Of a stretch of 64,000 nucleotides of DNA, positions 1-10,908 are shown in pieces. Under the pieces are notes generated by a model, which saw nothing but the letters and a program-made list of their open reading frames with translations, ran no database searches and was not told the origin of the DNA. Location of the stretch: contig JAFCMP010000002.1 in the NCBI GenBank assembly GCA_017506865.1, forward strand, positions 1,116,001 to 1,180,000, in the 5' to 3' direction. This DNA is from Tribonema minus. Taxonomy: Eukaryota > Sar > Xanthophyceae > Tribonematales > Tribonemataceae. Both the position numbers and the translations under genes were made by a program. The first letter of the stretch is position 1; each line of letters begins with the position of its first letter.

Positions 1-368
1 AAGAACGCCGCAGAGCCACAGTCAGAAGCAGCAGTCACCCATGGAGGAGGGCTCATCAACACGCCATGAACGACAGGCAGACATCAAGCCAAGAGGGACA
101 CGCCACGTGACGTGCAGTATGATGCGATTGACTGGGACGCTAGCACACGTAGATGTGAACAATGAAACAAAGAGCACCGACGTGCGTGTGTGGGTGGGTG
201 GGCGCTATACACAGTGGCGGTACGCGGCACCGGTCTGCATGTGCAGCTACTACGTCGCCCCCAGCATGTGCCTGTCTACAGTATATATACATATGTGTTG
301 CTGCGCATGTGCGCACGCATCAGGCAACAGCTGACCGCACAGAAGGGCGCACACGTCGTGGGATGAAG

Positions 369-2069
369 CTACAAGGCCCGTTTCGGGGCTGAGGCTGGCA
401 TTGGGTCCAATATAAACCCGCTACCACTGGGGCGCACAAATCGAAACAGCTGCCGCTTCAGGTCTGCTCGCTTCTTGTTCTCGTCGTCGAGGTGCTTTGC
501 TGCCAACACCATGGAAATCTTGTTCTGCCCAAATGTACTTATCGGGCCCTTAGAGTCCCTGATGGCATTGGCGGTGAGCCATAACTGCACATCAGCGCAA
601 TGCGCAGGCTTCGCCCGTTTTGCAGGGGACAGCGCTCTCAGCTCCGCGTCAGTGTGCTGCGGCAGCAGGGCAAACACAGTCAGGGCTTACGCCAATCATG
701 CCCAGATGACTCATACACGGCGATAACACAACAGTAGGTGCTTGCTGGGTCACATGATGATGTGGTATTTTGCTATCACAAGCAGGTGAAAGAGCAGCAA
801 GAACATTGCCAATGACGCACCATAGCATGTCGGCCGTGCAGAATCTGATGCTGTATTGCATGTCGTTGAGGAGCTTGCACTGCAAGGCAGAGTACAGCAG
901 ATGTAAGCAACACTTACATAATCAGAGAGCTGCATGGCACCGTTCTTAGATTCTTGGACGACCAACTCCCGCGCCATGGGATGGTAGAGCAAGCCGTCGA
1001 TTTGCCGGTTCAGTGGCCGTTGAGTATCCTTGAACTGCTGCTGGATCAGCACCAAGCCCTCCTGGGCAAAAAGGGCAGGAAGTCCGAGATTCACCTGTGA
1101 AAAGTGCCCGGACAGCACAAGCAGTTGCGGTTCAAGTGAGCACCGTTGCGCTAGCCTTTCTGAGCCCGCATAGGGTGCAAGCTTTTAGATATGGCCATGC
1201 TTCATGATGCCACAAAGACTAAAGGATACGCACTCCATCCTCCTGGCCCCCTACTGCACACCCACACGCAGACTCCAGTCGCACTCATTGACAAGCTCTC
1301 AAATTCACGCAACTTGCTGTCATGTCATTAAACTTGAATATAGCATGTGCCAAGACAACGTCATGAGCAGGTAGGAAAACGACGCATATGAAGGCGAACT
1401 GATAAGATGCCCAGAAGATGGAAAATGACATGCTGATGCTGTTCCTGTAAATGACACAGCACAAGGGTGTGTGCATGTGCACCAACTGTGCAGTTTTTTT
1501 GTTTTTTCTTTGCATCCATATGTACAACTGCGAGCCGACGAAAGTATCTGTGCATGCCAGGTCACTGCTGAAATGAGAAACATAGGGCAATGGCACAACT
1601 GCGGAGAGGACAAAAAGCAGTCCATGCACCCGAGCAGATACCAGGTGCGCGGCGACGACTCACACAGACCAGCAATTTCCGGCACTACTGGTGTGTGTAC
1701 ATTCTGCACATATTACATCATTTGAACGGCAAGAATCACTGGCAACAAAGCTGTTGAAGCATCTTACCTCTTCTTCAAAAATTAATGCTTTGCCCAGGTT
1801 GGTGATATGGCCCTCCAAGGCTTCGGCCTGATCCTTCCGTTTCTGGAGCGAACTGCCCTCCGCAAACACCAGGGCGTACTTGGCGCCGTCTTGAAGGTCA
1901 GCAAGCCGCGTGCACACCTTGGTTGTTGAGTCAGCCGGGACAAGGCCCCCGGCGCCGAGTCTCAATAGAAAGCTGTCCAGGTCCGCCTGGCTGACCAGGG
2001 GCACCTCCTTCAAGTTGCTGACCTTGTCACCAAAATCGATGAACACAGTCTTGACAACGGGCTCGGAGT
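369..2069 (-). CDS. C-terminal three exons of an unidentified protein with a D...ExK nuclease-like motif
   Basis: Three minus-strand segments join without breaking frame: exon 1768-2069 (acceptor after TATGCAG, donor GAG/GTAAGA), exon 918-1094 (acceptor TTCACAG, donor TAT/GTAAGT, 59 codons) and terminal exon 369-656 (acceptor GCCGCAG, 96 codons including TAG). The first encodes an acidic, Leu-rich segment (TVFIDFGDKVSNLKE). The second contains QIDGLLYHPMARELVVQESK, an Asp followed about 15 residues later by ExK, the spacing expected of a PD-(D/E)XK nuclease core. The third is basic and ends SAPKRAL. I do not recognise the family. A Crinkler-type effector architecture (NTPase plus nuclease-like tail) is one possibility, but no Walker A motif is visible. 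The start lies further right and was not found. Confidence 0.55.
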
Positions 2070-3369
2070 CTGCATAGGCACAAGACAAGTGGGTGTGGGG
2101 GAGACAGGGTCTGCGCCAATGTGTAACGAAAACAACTCCTGTCTGTTGCGTTACTCCAGTGAACCAAGTGTAAGTGGAAGACACCAAAGGTGGCGTAGAA
2201 ACATCAGGCAGCATCGGTGACATGCTGCTGGACATACACGGTGCTTCGTTTGATGTGCTTGCCCACGCCGGGTAACACCAACATCAGGAGCGACGTTGCG
2301 GAAGGTCCAAAGCCGGCCATGATGCCTGTGACGCTCTGTCAATGACCAATGGATGTGAGAGCAGGCATTGTGGTACATGTCAACTGCTGGACGGGTCACA
2401 AACGATCCAGCCTGACTGTTGGGCATCTAGCAGTGCATCTGCAGCGATTGCCACTCACGAGAAACCCAGACAATGTGACCTGTAACGCAATCTATGAACT
2501 TCCGGCTCAATTTACTGGGGACCAAACTCTTTAAACAAGTTTTTTTTTGTTTTTGCCATCAGAATGCGCTCAAACACACTAGCATCATGACGCAAGATGA
2601 TAAATCAGCTTTTGAATGATCTAGTACCTACAATAGGCCAGACTTGTACACTTTCAACCAATTCAATCTGAGATTTGCTAAGTTGAAGCACTCTGTGGCC
2701 TGTTTTTTGGTTTTCCCTGTGATTGAGCTACAAAAAGCAGCATAACCAGCCGTGCTGTGTGTTAGCTGTTGCTGGACGGCAAAGCAACCCACAGCGGGCA
2801 TCACAGGCTTTGCGCCACTACCCAACTTGAACAACCTGTTTCATCATGCCAGCAAAGCACCTGCAAAGCTTGCGAAGTTTGTGCTCCCATTCATCGAAAC
2901 AGAGGGTGCACCCGCTGATGCCAGGCGGCCTGCAGGCGCCGCGATTGCATGTAAAATCTACATTCTGTTTCTGTCCGCACCAATCACGATGCCAAGTGTG
3001 TCCCTAGCATTGCTGCGGGTGCGGCTTGATGCCGCAGCATCTCCTGAGCACCGTGACGGCTGACTCAGAGCAGCGGCTGCTCTGAGGAGCCCCTGTGGCA
3101 GCATACGAGGTGCGGGCCATTGCCAGCTGTAAATATGACGGCCACCGCACCTTCTTGATGGGAGCAGCATGGTCTTCGATGCTCCCATGCAGCTACACGC
3201 CTCATTGCTGCTTTTGAAACAGTAACTGTTGTTGCAGATTTCCACAAACGTCGGTTTTAAAGGTTTTTGAAAGTCGGCCATTTCTGGTTGAGTTTCTGGG
3301 AGCAGTCAACTTCAACTAGTGATATATCTCGTGAGATCATGCCCAATCGTAAAATGATATCATAATTTA

Positions 3370-3742
3370 GCCTGCACTCTTCTCTTGCATCCTGATGAAC
3401 AGAGAATACGCCACCGACAGGTTCCCGATGCCTACAATCGGCTTCTCCGAAGCGGAGCCGGAAAGGTATGCCTGTGGGCATGCATGCATCATGCGCGCAA
3501 TCGTTGACCGCGACGGTGTCATAGCATGCCGCGGATGAAGTAAAAGATGCACGCACCTGGAGCAAGATTCAGCTGCTCTTCTGTACGGACCAGCGACAGG
3601 TAAGCTCCGATTCTCTTGTTGTCCAATCTGAACAAGCGAGTCTGATCGTGCGCCAACAGATTTAGGATGACATCTTTGTCCTCCCAGCCCTCGAAAACAT
3701 CCCTAAGCCGTGCAAATGGCTCCTGCTTCAGCAGATCAAACA
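3370..3742 (-). CDS. Probable upstream exons of the same unidentified gene
   Basis: Segment 3557-3742 (minus) has an acceptor after TTGCACAG and a donor CCAG/GTGCGT. It encodes a hydrophilic stretch including FDLLKQEPFARLRDVFEGWE and ending LNLAPG. A second candidate, about 3370-3471, starts after CCCACAG and encodes EKPIVGIGNLSVAYSLFIRM in one frame; that frame does not join cleanly in phase to the exon before it, so its use is uncertain. Distance and strand suggest these belong to the gene ending at 369, with exons between 2.1 and 3.4 kb not resolved. Nothing shows the function. Confidence 0.35.
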
Positions 3743-4764
3743 CTGTGCAACAGGCGCGCGTGAAATGCACAACAAGGTAAGAGATCACACACCAGACTCT
3801 GCCATGGGTCACGCGGGTCAACTAGGGGTTGCAAAATTATGTATACATACTGTATATTTGAACATAATAGGCTGGCAAATGGAGCAAAATTATAAATCAT
3901 GTTTTTTTGGCTGCATCTCCTCCGAATCAAGATCAGCATCATTTCAGTCAAACAAGTGATCACCAGACTGCCTGCATCGAAAGCTGTCGTTTGCACATAC
4001 TTTTGTGAAGCAGGGGGGTCGGTGGTGGGACTGGAAACCTCACCAAACATCGCAGGGTCACACTCCAAACCTGCTGCTTTTGCCGTACTTGTCACTTTAT
4101 AAAACCTACTAGTACAGCTGGCAACTTGACAATGCATTTGGAGATCATGGTGGCATGTGTCTTACATGTAGCTACCAAAAGCGCACCTCATGCATGTTGA
4201 GGTACAGTAAACACATCCATACAACAATATGAGGCCATAGGCGCAGACAGCGCCACATGCGTGACCGATATGCGCGCACATCAAGAGCTTGTTAAAGTGT
4301 TTGCCATCTTCACGAAACAGATGCTCGTATGAAGTTGTCGCCATGCAAACCAGTGACGTGCTGTTTTACTGCTCCGTGGTAATCCTGCCTGCTGTTCAAT
4401 TGAGACTTAAGTTTTTTTTTAGTGGCTATTGAATTGGTGCTGCAGCTGCTGATTGTAACAGTTATCATGGCACAAAGCCATGTTGAGCCGAGTGCAATTG
4501 AGGTATGAGGCAATGCAACGAAGTAGCTGTCCCAGCTGCTCAGGGTTGTGGTATTTTGATACGCAAAATATGCTCTTGGCCTGCCTGCTGCCACGGATGC
4601 ACGTGGGAGCCAAACCATTTATGAATCACATAGAAGGTAGAACCTTTCGAAAGGCGCATTTGCCATTCATGTTGAAACCCATAATAGGTGACTGAAAAAT
4701 ACATCACGTTGCAACCCTACGTCAACGTATCGCAGAAAAAACGCAACAGCACAACGCTCTTGAA

Positions 4765-6708
4765 ATGGTTCACAAGTCCATCATGCATGTGATGCACCAT
4801 CAAGGCATGAAGCTCACCACTTCGCGCCTGCGAGGGGCCTGCTCCAGCCACCATGCGGATTGTAGTCGCGCCATTGAGGAACTCACAAACCGGCAGAACG
4901 CCGAAAGCCGCGGTGCAGATGACACAACTGGCAAAGCCCATGCTCATTGGCTTCACACCTCTCTCGCGATCTGTCGACAACACTTGAAGTTCTCATCAAC
5001 TTTATTCTCCCTCAACCTCGCGCTCGTTGACGCGGCGCTCGGAACGGTCGGCGACTCCGCTGACTTCAGCTTCAGCGGCTTCCGCCTGCGCATCACCCGC
5101 GCTGGTGACATGAGCGCCCCGGTCACGGTCACCGTGCGCGGCGCGCCGGCGGCGTGGTCTGCAGCGCAGCTTGCAATGCTGCTTGCGCCCGCACTCGCAG
5201 CTCCTGGCATGCCCATCGCGCCGGTGCGCTTGCGGGCGGGCGGCGGCGGCACTTCCGCCGCCTTTCTGCTGCTGGCCAGCGCTCTGAAGACCTGCGGCGT
5301 AGGCATTAACGGTGCGGCCTCATCCGCGGCGCCGGCGTCGGCGGCATCGCCAGGCGCCGCGGGTGTTTGGGAGCTAACAGTGGTCCGCGGCGTTGCGCGG
5401 CGACTCGCGCACTCGGTCCTATGCGCGGTGGACGGCACGGAAGTAGCGCTGCGGCTGCTGGGCCCTGACAATCTGACAGCGTGCCCGTCCTGCTTGCGAC
5501 GGCACTTCACGCGCCCGGGTCAGCAGTGCCGGGCAACGCGCTGCGCGCACACCACGCTCCCCGCGGCCTGCACCACGCCAGCCGCCGCCACTGGCACAGC
5601 CGCCGGTGCCCCTGCGGTAGCCACGGCTGCAGCCGCCGCGGCGGCAGCCGCCGCGACGCAGCGTGCGCCCACCGGCGCCGCCGCCTCGCACCCCCCAGCG
5701 CCGGCGGCGACCGGCGCCGCCGCGACGGACGCTGCCGCCGCCTCGACGCCCGCGCTGGCGAGCGCGTCGCCGGGCGCCTCGCCGCCGCCGCCGGCGGCCG
5801 ACGCGGACCCTGCGCAGCTGGGCCAGGAGCAGCGCATTCAGCAGCTGCAGGGGGGCATCCTGGAGGGGAGGACCGCGCGGAAGGGGCTGCAGCAGCAGGT
5901 CAAGGCACTGACAAAGCTGCTGGCAGCCTCCGAGGCGGGAAAGCGGGCTGCTGAGGCCGATCGCGACCGGTCTCTGGCAGAGCAAGTTCGTGCGGAGCGG
6001 CTGGCGGCGCAGCAACGGAGCCTGCGCGAAGGAGAGCAGGTGCGCAACGCTGCGGCGACCGCTCGACTCGAGGCGCAGCTGACAGCGGAAGCGGCGCGCG
6101 CTGCGAGCGTGGCGGTGCCGGCGGCGGACGCCGCCGGCGCGGTGGCCACCACGCCCGTGGCGGGAGACCTTGAGGCTAGCTCTGCAGCGGCTGGCGCTGC
6201 GGCGGCGGTGGCGGCGGACGGGGCAACGGCGGCGGGCGCGGCGGCGGCAGGCGCGGCGGCGGCGGGCGCGCCGCCGCCTGCTGTAGGCGCTGCCAGCGCG
6301 GCAGCGGCAGCGGCCGCAAGCGCGGCAGCGGACCCCGCGGTGGCACTGGAGGCAGCGGCGGCGCCGCGGCAGCCGCCGCGCTCTTGCTCACGCGGGCGCT
6401 CGCGGTGTCGGCGCGCATCGTCGCCAGCGGCTCGGCACGGCAGCGACTGCAGCGCCTCCCCCTCGCGCAGTAGGCAGCCCCCCATGCCTGCCAGTGACAG
6501 CAGCGCGCTTATGTCCGACAGTGGCACACCCCGCGCCAGCCGCAAGCGCACGGCTGCTGAGCGCACGCCGGGCTCGGCGGCGGAACCCCCCGCTGCACGC
6601 CCCGCGCGCGGGCTGCCCCAAGGTCAGTCCGCCGCCGACCGCTTCCTCTCCACCTCGACGGCCCAGCCGCCGGCATCGGAGGGAGGCGGCGGCGCCTCGG
6701 GCCTGTAA
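4765..6708 (+). CDS. LINE ORF1: Gag-like nucleic-acid-binding protein
   Basis: The reading frame gives up to 647 residues from the first ATG; the true start may be a later Met, since the first 60 residues look less coding-like. About residues 70-235 are a globular region. A Cys/His cluster near residue 237 (ACPSCLRRHF...QQC...C) resembles the knuckles of LINE ORF1 proteins. A long Ala/Pro-rich linker follows, then a charged Gln/Arg/Glu-rich stretch around residues 350-440 that looks like a coiled coil, then Ala-rich and Ser/Arg-rich tails. The presumed role is RNA binding and particle assembly for the ORF2 enzyme, by analogy with other LINEs. It ends TAA, 33 nt before the ORF2 start. Confidence 0.65.
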   Translation: MVHKSIMHVMHHQGMKLTTSRLRGACSSHHADCSRAIEELTNRQNAESRGADDTTGKAHAHWLHTSLAICRQHLKFSSTLFSLNLALVDAALGTVGDSADFSFSGFRLRITRAGDMSAPVTVTVRGAPAAWSAAQLAMLLAPALAAPGMPIAPVRLRAGGGGTSAAFLLLASALKTCGVGINGAASSAAPASAASPGAAGVWELTVVRGVARRLAHSVLCAVDGTEVALRLLGPDNLTACPSCLRRHFTRPGQQCRATRCAHTTLPAACTTPAAATGTAAGAPAVATAAAAAAAAAATQRAPTGAAASHPPAPAATGAAATDAAAASTPALASASPGASPPPPAADADPAQLGQEQRIQQLQGGILEGRTARKGLQQQVKALTKLLAASEAGKRAAEADRDRSLAEQVRAERLAAQQRSLREGEQVRNAAATARLEAQLTAEAARAASVAVPAADAAGAVATTPVAGDLEASSAAAGAAAAVAADGATAAGAAAAGAAAAGAPPPAVGAASAAAAAAASAAADPAVALEAAAAPRQPPRSCSRGRSRCRRASSPAARHGSDCSASPSRSRQPPMPASDSSALMSDSGTPRASRKRTAAERTPGSAAEPPAARPARGLPQGQSAADRFLSTSTAQPPASEGGGGASGL

Positions 6709-6741
6709 GCCGCCGGTGCGGCGCTCCCCTCATCCACCGTA

Positions 6742-9700
6742 ATGATGTCTGACTCTACTTCAGGGGGAGCCGCACCGGCGGCCATTGCGGCAGCTGCTGC
6801 TGCAGCAGCGGCTGCCGCGGCGGGCATAGACCCTGCGCAGCCTGAGGCAGTGCAGGCGCCCGCTCAGCCTGCAACAGCTGCCATCTATCCGCGCTGCCCT
6901 TTATATGACACTGGCTGCCTCTTTCGGGTGCCAGTGCCCAAACCGCGCCTCCGCCGGAACGGGGAGGCGAACACGCTCACGGCGCAGACGTCGGCGTCGC
7001 TGGCGCTGGCGCGCCGCATCGCCACGACGCTGGCGGATCACCAGCGCCGCGAGCATCCGAATGTGCCTGCCGACTTTCTCGCGCGTATGCAGGCGGTCGA
7101 CGATGAGTGTTTGACTCTCCACCGAGCCGGCGCGGGCACCTACTACGCCGTGGAACCCGAGCTGCTACTCTGCGCATGCGCCTCGTGCGGCGAGCCAGGG
7201 TGCGTGCGCACGAAATTGCACCAGCGCGACCACCTGTACAAGTCCCGGGGGGCGGCCGCAACGCAGCGGCCACACGGGCCCCGCGTCGCGCCTCTGCCCC
7301 CCATCCTCCCCCTCTCTACAGCCAGCGGCGGCGCGCGCGGCCCCGGCGCCCGCGCAGCTGCCGCTGTGGCTGCGGCAGGGCCAACATGGCGCAGCGCGCT
7401 TCCGCTCTGGACGCTGGCGCCGCTCTCGCCCGCGCGCGCAGCGCTTGACGACCTCTCCTTTGACTATGTTCTGCAGCAGCAACTGGTGGTCGGCCGCCGC
7501 ATTCGCCTGGAGCACCGCTCGGACTTCACAGCCGCCTTGACGGCCACGCTGGCGGGCCTCCGGGAAGCGCAGACGGCGGTAGCGCAGGCACACGGGGTTG
7601 AGGCAGCGGCACAGGCGTCCGCCACAGCCGGTGCATGGTGCAAGCTGCTGCATCTGCTGCCGTGCCTGCTGCTTGTACCCGACGGCTCCCTGCCGCGGGC
7701 GCACCGTTTTGCGGCCTTCGTGGCAGGCGACCTGGACCTGCTCACGCGCACAGCGCTGGCCTTCTGCCGCCGCGGCGCCGCCCGTGCGTGCACGCGCCGC
7801 GCTAGGTCTATGACGGAGGCGGCGGCGGCAGTGCGGGAACGCGCGGCGGCGACGGCGCGGCAGCCGGGCGGCGTCGGGCGCGCCGCGCGGCTGCTGGCGG
7901 AGGGTGCTGACACATCTGCCCCCCGCGACTCTGCTACCTTGCATAAACTGCAGGCTAAACACCCAGCTGGCGATGCGTCTGCGAAGCTGGATGCCGCGGC
8001 ATCGCGGGCGCGCAGCTTGGTGGCGGCGGCGGCGCTGGCGGCGCCGGCACCACTCAACTGCGCTTCATTCACGGCGGACGGGCTACGCGAGGCCATCCTC
8101 GCCGCCAACCCTGGCTCGGCCGCCGGTCCCTCTGGGCTGCGCAACTCCCACCTCCAGCAGTGCGTCCGGCACACGGCGCACACGTCGGGGCGCACGGTTG
8201 ACTGGCTCCTTGAGCTGCTGGCGTGGCTGGGTACCGCGGTGTACTCCACCCCCGCCGCGCTGCCCGCCCCCTTTTGGCGCCTTCACGCGGCCGCGCGCCT
8301 CAGCGCTGTGGGCGAGAAGGCGCGCCCCATCGCGTGCGGCGACACCATCCGCCGCCTGTTCGCCCGCACCTTCTGCACGGACACCCGGGACCGCGTCTCC
8401 GCGCTGCTGGAACCAATTGGCCAGTTTGGGGTCGGCGCGCGGGGGGGCGCAGAGAGAGTGGCGCTCATGGCGCAGCTCACGCATGAGTGCGGCGGCGTGC
8501 TCCTTGCCATTGACGGCAGTAATGCCTTCAACGCGCTGTCGCGCTCGGCAGTCCTCACCGCGGTGGCCGAGCATCTGCCTGGCCTGTACGGCTACGTCGA
8601 GCACATCTACGGCCCCGGCCGGGCCCCTTGGCTACAATTTGGCCTAGATGGGCACGCCGACGCCGCCATCATCCTCTCCCAACAGGGCGTGCAGCAGGGC
8701 GACCCATTGGGGCCGCTGCTGTTCGCGCTGGCACTGCGCGGCACCATGGTGGCTGCCCGCGCCAAGTTCCCGCAACTGGCGCTTCCGGGCTACCTCGATG
8801 ACCTCACCATCATGACGCCCAGCTGTGACGCGCCGGTGCTCGACCACGTTGGCCGCGCGTTCTGCTTCATACAACAGGCGCTGAGCGAGCTCAACATTCA
8901 GGTCAACGTCACGAAATGCGCGGCGGTGGTGCCGGCCTCAGGCGGCGCCCGCGAGCGCGCCGCCGCCGTCTTTGCCGCCGCCAATGTCCCCGTACCAGTA
9001 TGTGACGACGGCATCACGCTGATGGGGGTGCCGGTCGGCACCGAGGGCTTCGTGCGCGCGCAAGTGGCGGCGACCCTTCGTGCCCCCGGCACCGACCGCC
9101 TGGTTGCGGAGCTTGTGCAGATGGAGGATGTGCAGGCTGCCTTCTCCATTCTGCGTCTTGCCGTCCCCGCCCGCGCAGGGCATGTCTCGCGCAATACAGC
9201 GCCATCCCTCACGCACGAGGAGCTACGGCGCTTCGACGCCATCACGCTAGCGGCCGTGGCCGCGCTGGCGCAGGAGCCATCGGCGGGTCTTACGCCGCCG
9301 GCCCACCAGCGCGCGCCGGCGGCGGGTGACGATTGCCGCGGCCCGCCGGCGGTTTCGGCGGCGGCGGCGCCGCCCTCTCTGTGGGCGGCGGCAGTGGCAT
9401 GGGTACGCGGCGCCGACTGGGGTGGCGAGGCCCCAGTGACGCTACCAGCACATCAGCAGGTACGCGTGCATCTGCGGCTGGGGAGTGGTGGCTTTGGCGT
9501 GCTGGGCGCGGCGCCCCGTGCATGTGCCGCATTTGCTGCACGTTCCCTCGAGTGCATGGGGCCGGCACTGGCGGCATTTCCAGTCGCGGCACGCAGCCGC
9601 GTCCTAGAGCATGCCCGCTATGGCTTCACCTTCACCCAGATAGCTACCTGCCTGCAGCAGCTGCGCAGCGGCAGCGATGAGGCTGCAGCGGCCCTCGCAC

Positions 9701-10908
9701 TGCTCCTGCCCACGGTCTGGTACCAGGACTGGCGCCAGGACGACGGCGCATGGCGGGCGCTGCGCGATCTGCTGCAACGGGCAGGCGGAGCTGCGGGGCC
9801 GGGCATGCGGACTCGCGCCGGCGCGCGCCGCGCTGCTGCGCCAGCGGTGGCGCGCGAGCCAGGCTCTGCCCAGGCCCCGCCGGCCGCCGTGCTGCCGCGG
9901 CGTCAAGCGGCGCTATCACGGGTGCTAGACGCAGCGCTCGCCGCCACGCAGCTGCGTCGGCTTGAAGCAGCAAATGCGTTGGAAGCAGTCGCGGCGTGGC
10001 GCAGCGGCGCCTCTAAGGGGGCCATGGGTTTCTTGGCGCAATTGCCGAGCACTGACCCAGCGGAGACCATGTCCCCGCCGGAATTCCGCGAGACGCTGCG
10101 GCGCCACCTGGGCGTGGAGCGCCCCGCCCCCGCTGCGGCGCGGTGCCCCAAGTGCCATAGACCAGTGGACTCGGGTGCCCACCTGCGCCGCTGCACACAA
10201 GGGCTTAACGTCACGCGACACAACTTGCTCGCAGACGCGCTCTTTCAGCTGCTCAAGCAGGTGGCCCACCTCCGCGGTCTCGACCGGGACACCCTTGCCC
10301 CCTTCCGCCGCTACGCGGCGCGCCACGGGTTCAACAAGTTCATGGACATCGTCTTTGGCAGCAACCAGGTCTGCCTTCCAGTCCCTAAAGTGCAGCCGAG
10401 CGCCGACGCGGTAGCAGCAGGCCGGTGCACTAAACTGCGCGGCGGCTTTGAAGTAGCTTGTTGCATAGACGTCACCATACGTGACAGCTCATGCCCCTCC
10501 CGCCTCCGTCAGGCTCAGGGGGGCGCGCGCGATGTGCAGCGCGTGCTTGAATCGGCTTCGCAGGAAAAGATAGACACATACGTAGTCTCAGGGGCCCTGG
10601 ACCCCACTACACACACCCTATTTTCCGCAGCCTTTGACCACTTCGGCGCTATGTCACGCGACACCCAAGCGCTGCTACACGCACTCGCCGAGCAGAGCTC
10701 GCAGGGCAGCTACAATCTCGCGCAGCGCGTTGCCTTCTGGCGCCGCCGCACCTCCCTCGCGCTACAGCGCGCGCTCACACGTGTCGTGATCGACAACTGG
10801 AACGCAGTCATTGCCCCTGATGGCGACGTCAGCGCTTACCGCCGCATCGCACTGTTGCAAGTGCCGCGGCCCTCGCCGGCCAGCGCCGAACCGCCGGCTC
10901 CTCCGTAG
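6742..10908 (+). CDS. LINE ORF2: reverse transcriptase with zinc knuckle and RLE-like domain
   Basis: 1388 residues from ATGATGTCT. Near the N-terminus, a CPLYDTGC...HQRREH pattern looks like a C2H2 finger. The RT palm is clear: IDGSNAFN near residue 590 (motif A), QQGVQQGDPLGP near 648 (motif B) and YLDDLT near 683 (motif C catalytic Asp pair). CPKCHRPVDSGAHLRRC at about 1135-1151 is a CCHC knuckle of the kind preceding the restriction-like endonuclease of R2-type elements. KFMDIVF near 1198 and CCIDVTIRD near 1239 would supply the acidic residues of that nuclease. In R2-like elements the enzyme nicks target DNA and primes reverse transcription there. The frame is unbroken and ends TAG. The subfamily is not assigned. 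Confidence 0.9.
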   Translation: MMSDSTSGGAAPAAIAAAAAAAAAAAAGIDPAQPEAVQAPAQPATAAIYPRCPLYDTGCLFRVPVPKPRLRRNGEANTLTAQTSASLALARRIATTLADHQRREHPNVPADFLARMQAVDDECLTLHRAGAGTYYAVEPELLLCACASCGEPGCVRTKLHQRDHLYKSRGAAATQRPHGPRVAPLPPILPLSTASGGARGPGARAAAAVAAAGPTWRSALPLWTLAPLSPARAALDDLSFDYVLQQQLVVGRRIRLEHRSDFTAALTATLAGLREAQTAVAQAHGVEAAAQASATAGAWCKLLHLLPCLLLVPDGSLPRAHRFAAFVAGDLDLLTRTALAFCRRGAARACTRRARSMTEAAAAVRERAAATARQPGGVGRAARLLAEGADTSAPRDSATLHKLQAKHPAGDASAKLDAAASRARSLVAAAALAAPAPLNCASFTADGLREAILAANPGSAAGPSGLRNSHLQQCVRHTAHTSGRTVDWLLELLAWLGTAVYSTPAALPAPFWRLHAAARLSAVGEKARPIACGDTIRRLFARTFCTDTRDRVSALLEPIGQFGVGARGGAERVALMAQLTHECGGVLLAIDGSNAFNALSRSAVLTAVAEHLPGLYGYVEHIYGPGRAPWLQFGLDGHADAAIILSQQGVQQGDPLGPLLFALALRGTMVAARAKFPQLALPGYLDDLTIMTPSCDAPVLDHVGRAFCFIQQALSELNIQVNVTKCAAVVPASGGARERAAAVFAAANVPVPVCDDGITLMGVPVGTEGFVRAQVAATLRAPGTDRLVAELVQMEDVQAAFSILRLAVPARAGHVSRNTAPSLTHEELRRFDAITLAAVAALAQEPSAGLTPPAHQRAPAAGDDCRGPPAVSAAAAPPSLWAAAVAWVRGADWGGEAPVTLPAHQQVRVHLRLGSGGFGVLGAAPRACAAFAARSLECMGPALAAFPVAARSRVLEHARYGFTFTQIATCLQQLRSGSDEAAAALALLLPTVWYQDWRQDDGAWRALRDLLQRAGGAAGPGMRTRAGARRAAAPAVAREPGSAQAPPAAVLPRRQAALSRVLDAALAATQLRRLEAANALEAVAAWRSGASKGAMGFLAQLPSTDPAETMSPPEFRETLRRHLGVERPAPAAARCPKCHRPVDSGAHLRRCTQGLNVTRHNLLADALFQLLKQVAHLRGLDRDTLAPFRRYAARHGFNKFMDIVFGSNQVCLPVPKVQPSADAVAAGRCTKLRGGFEVACCIDVTIRDSSCPSRLRQAQGGARDVQRVLESASQEKIDTYVVSGALDPTTHTLFSAAFDHFGAMSRDTQALLHALAEQSSQGSYNLAQRVAFWRRRTSLALQRALTRVVIDNWNAVIAPDGDVSAYRRIALLQVPRPSPASAEPPAPP

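Larger units (their letters stand above)
4765..10908 (+). mobile_element. Two-ORF non-LTR retrotransposon (LINE) with RLE-like C-terminus
   Basis: Two long ORFs on the plus strand, 33 nt apart, form a LINE-like unit. ORF1 is a nucleic-acid-binding protein; ORF2 is a reverse transcriptase with N-terminal zinc-finger-like cysteines and a C-terminal zinc knuckle plus endonuclease-like region. The unit is strikingly richer in GC than its flanks, and both proteins are dominated by Ala. No apurinic endonuclease-like domain is visible ahead of the RT, which favours the RLE group (R2/NeSL/CRE/HERO-like). I could not define the 5' UTR, 3' tail or a target-site duplication, so the coordinates cover only the coding core. 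Both ORFs being open suggests a recent insertion. Confidence 0.85.

Noticed and set aside
5419..6566. Long minus-strand ORFs across the LINE ORF1 region
   Set aside because: Shadows of very GC-rich Ala codons; composition is Arg/Ala/Pro low complexity with no motif.
7165..8604. Minus-strand and alternative-frame ORFs of up to 265 codons inside LINE ORF2
   Set aside because: They overlap the confirmed reverse transcriptase frame and are by-products of high GC.
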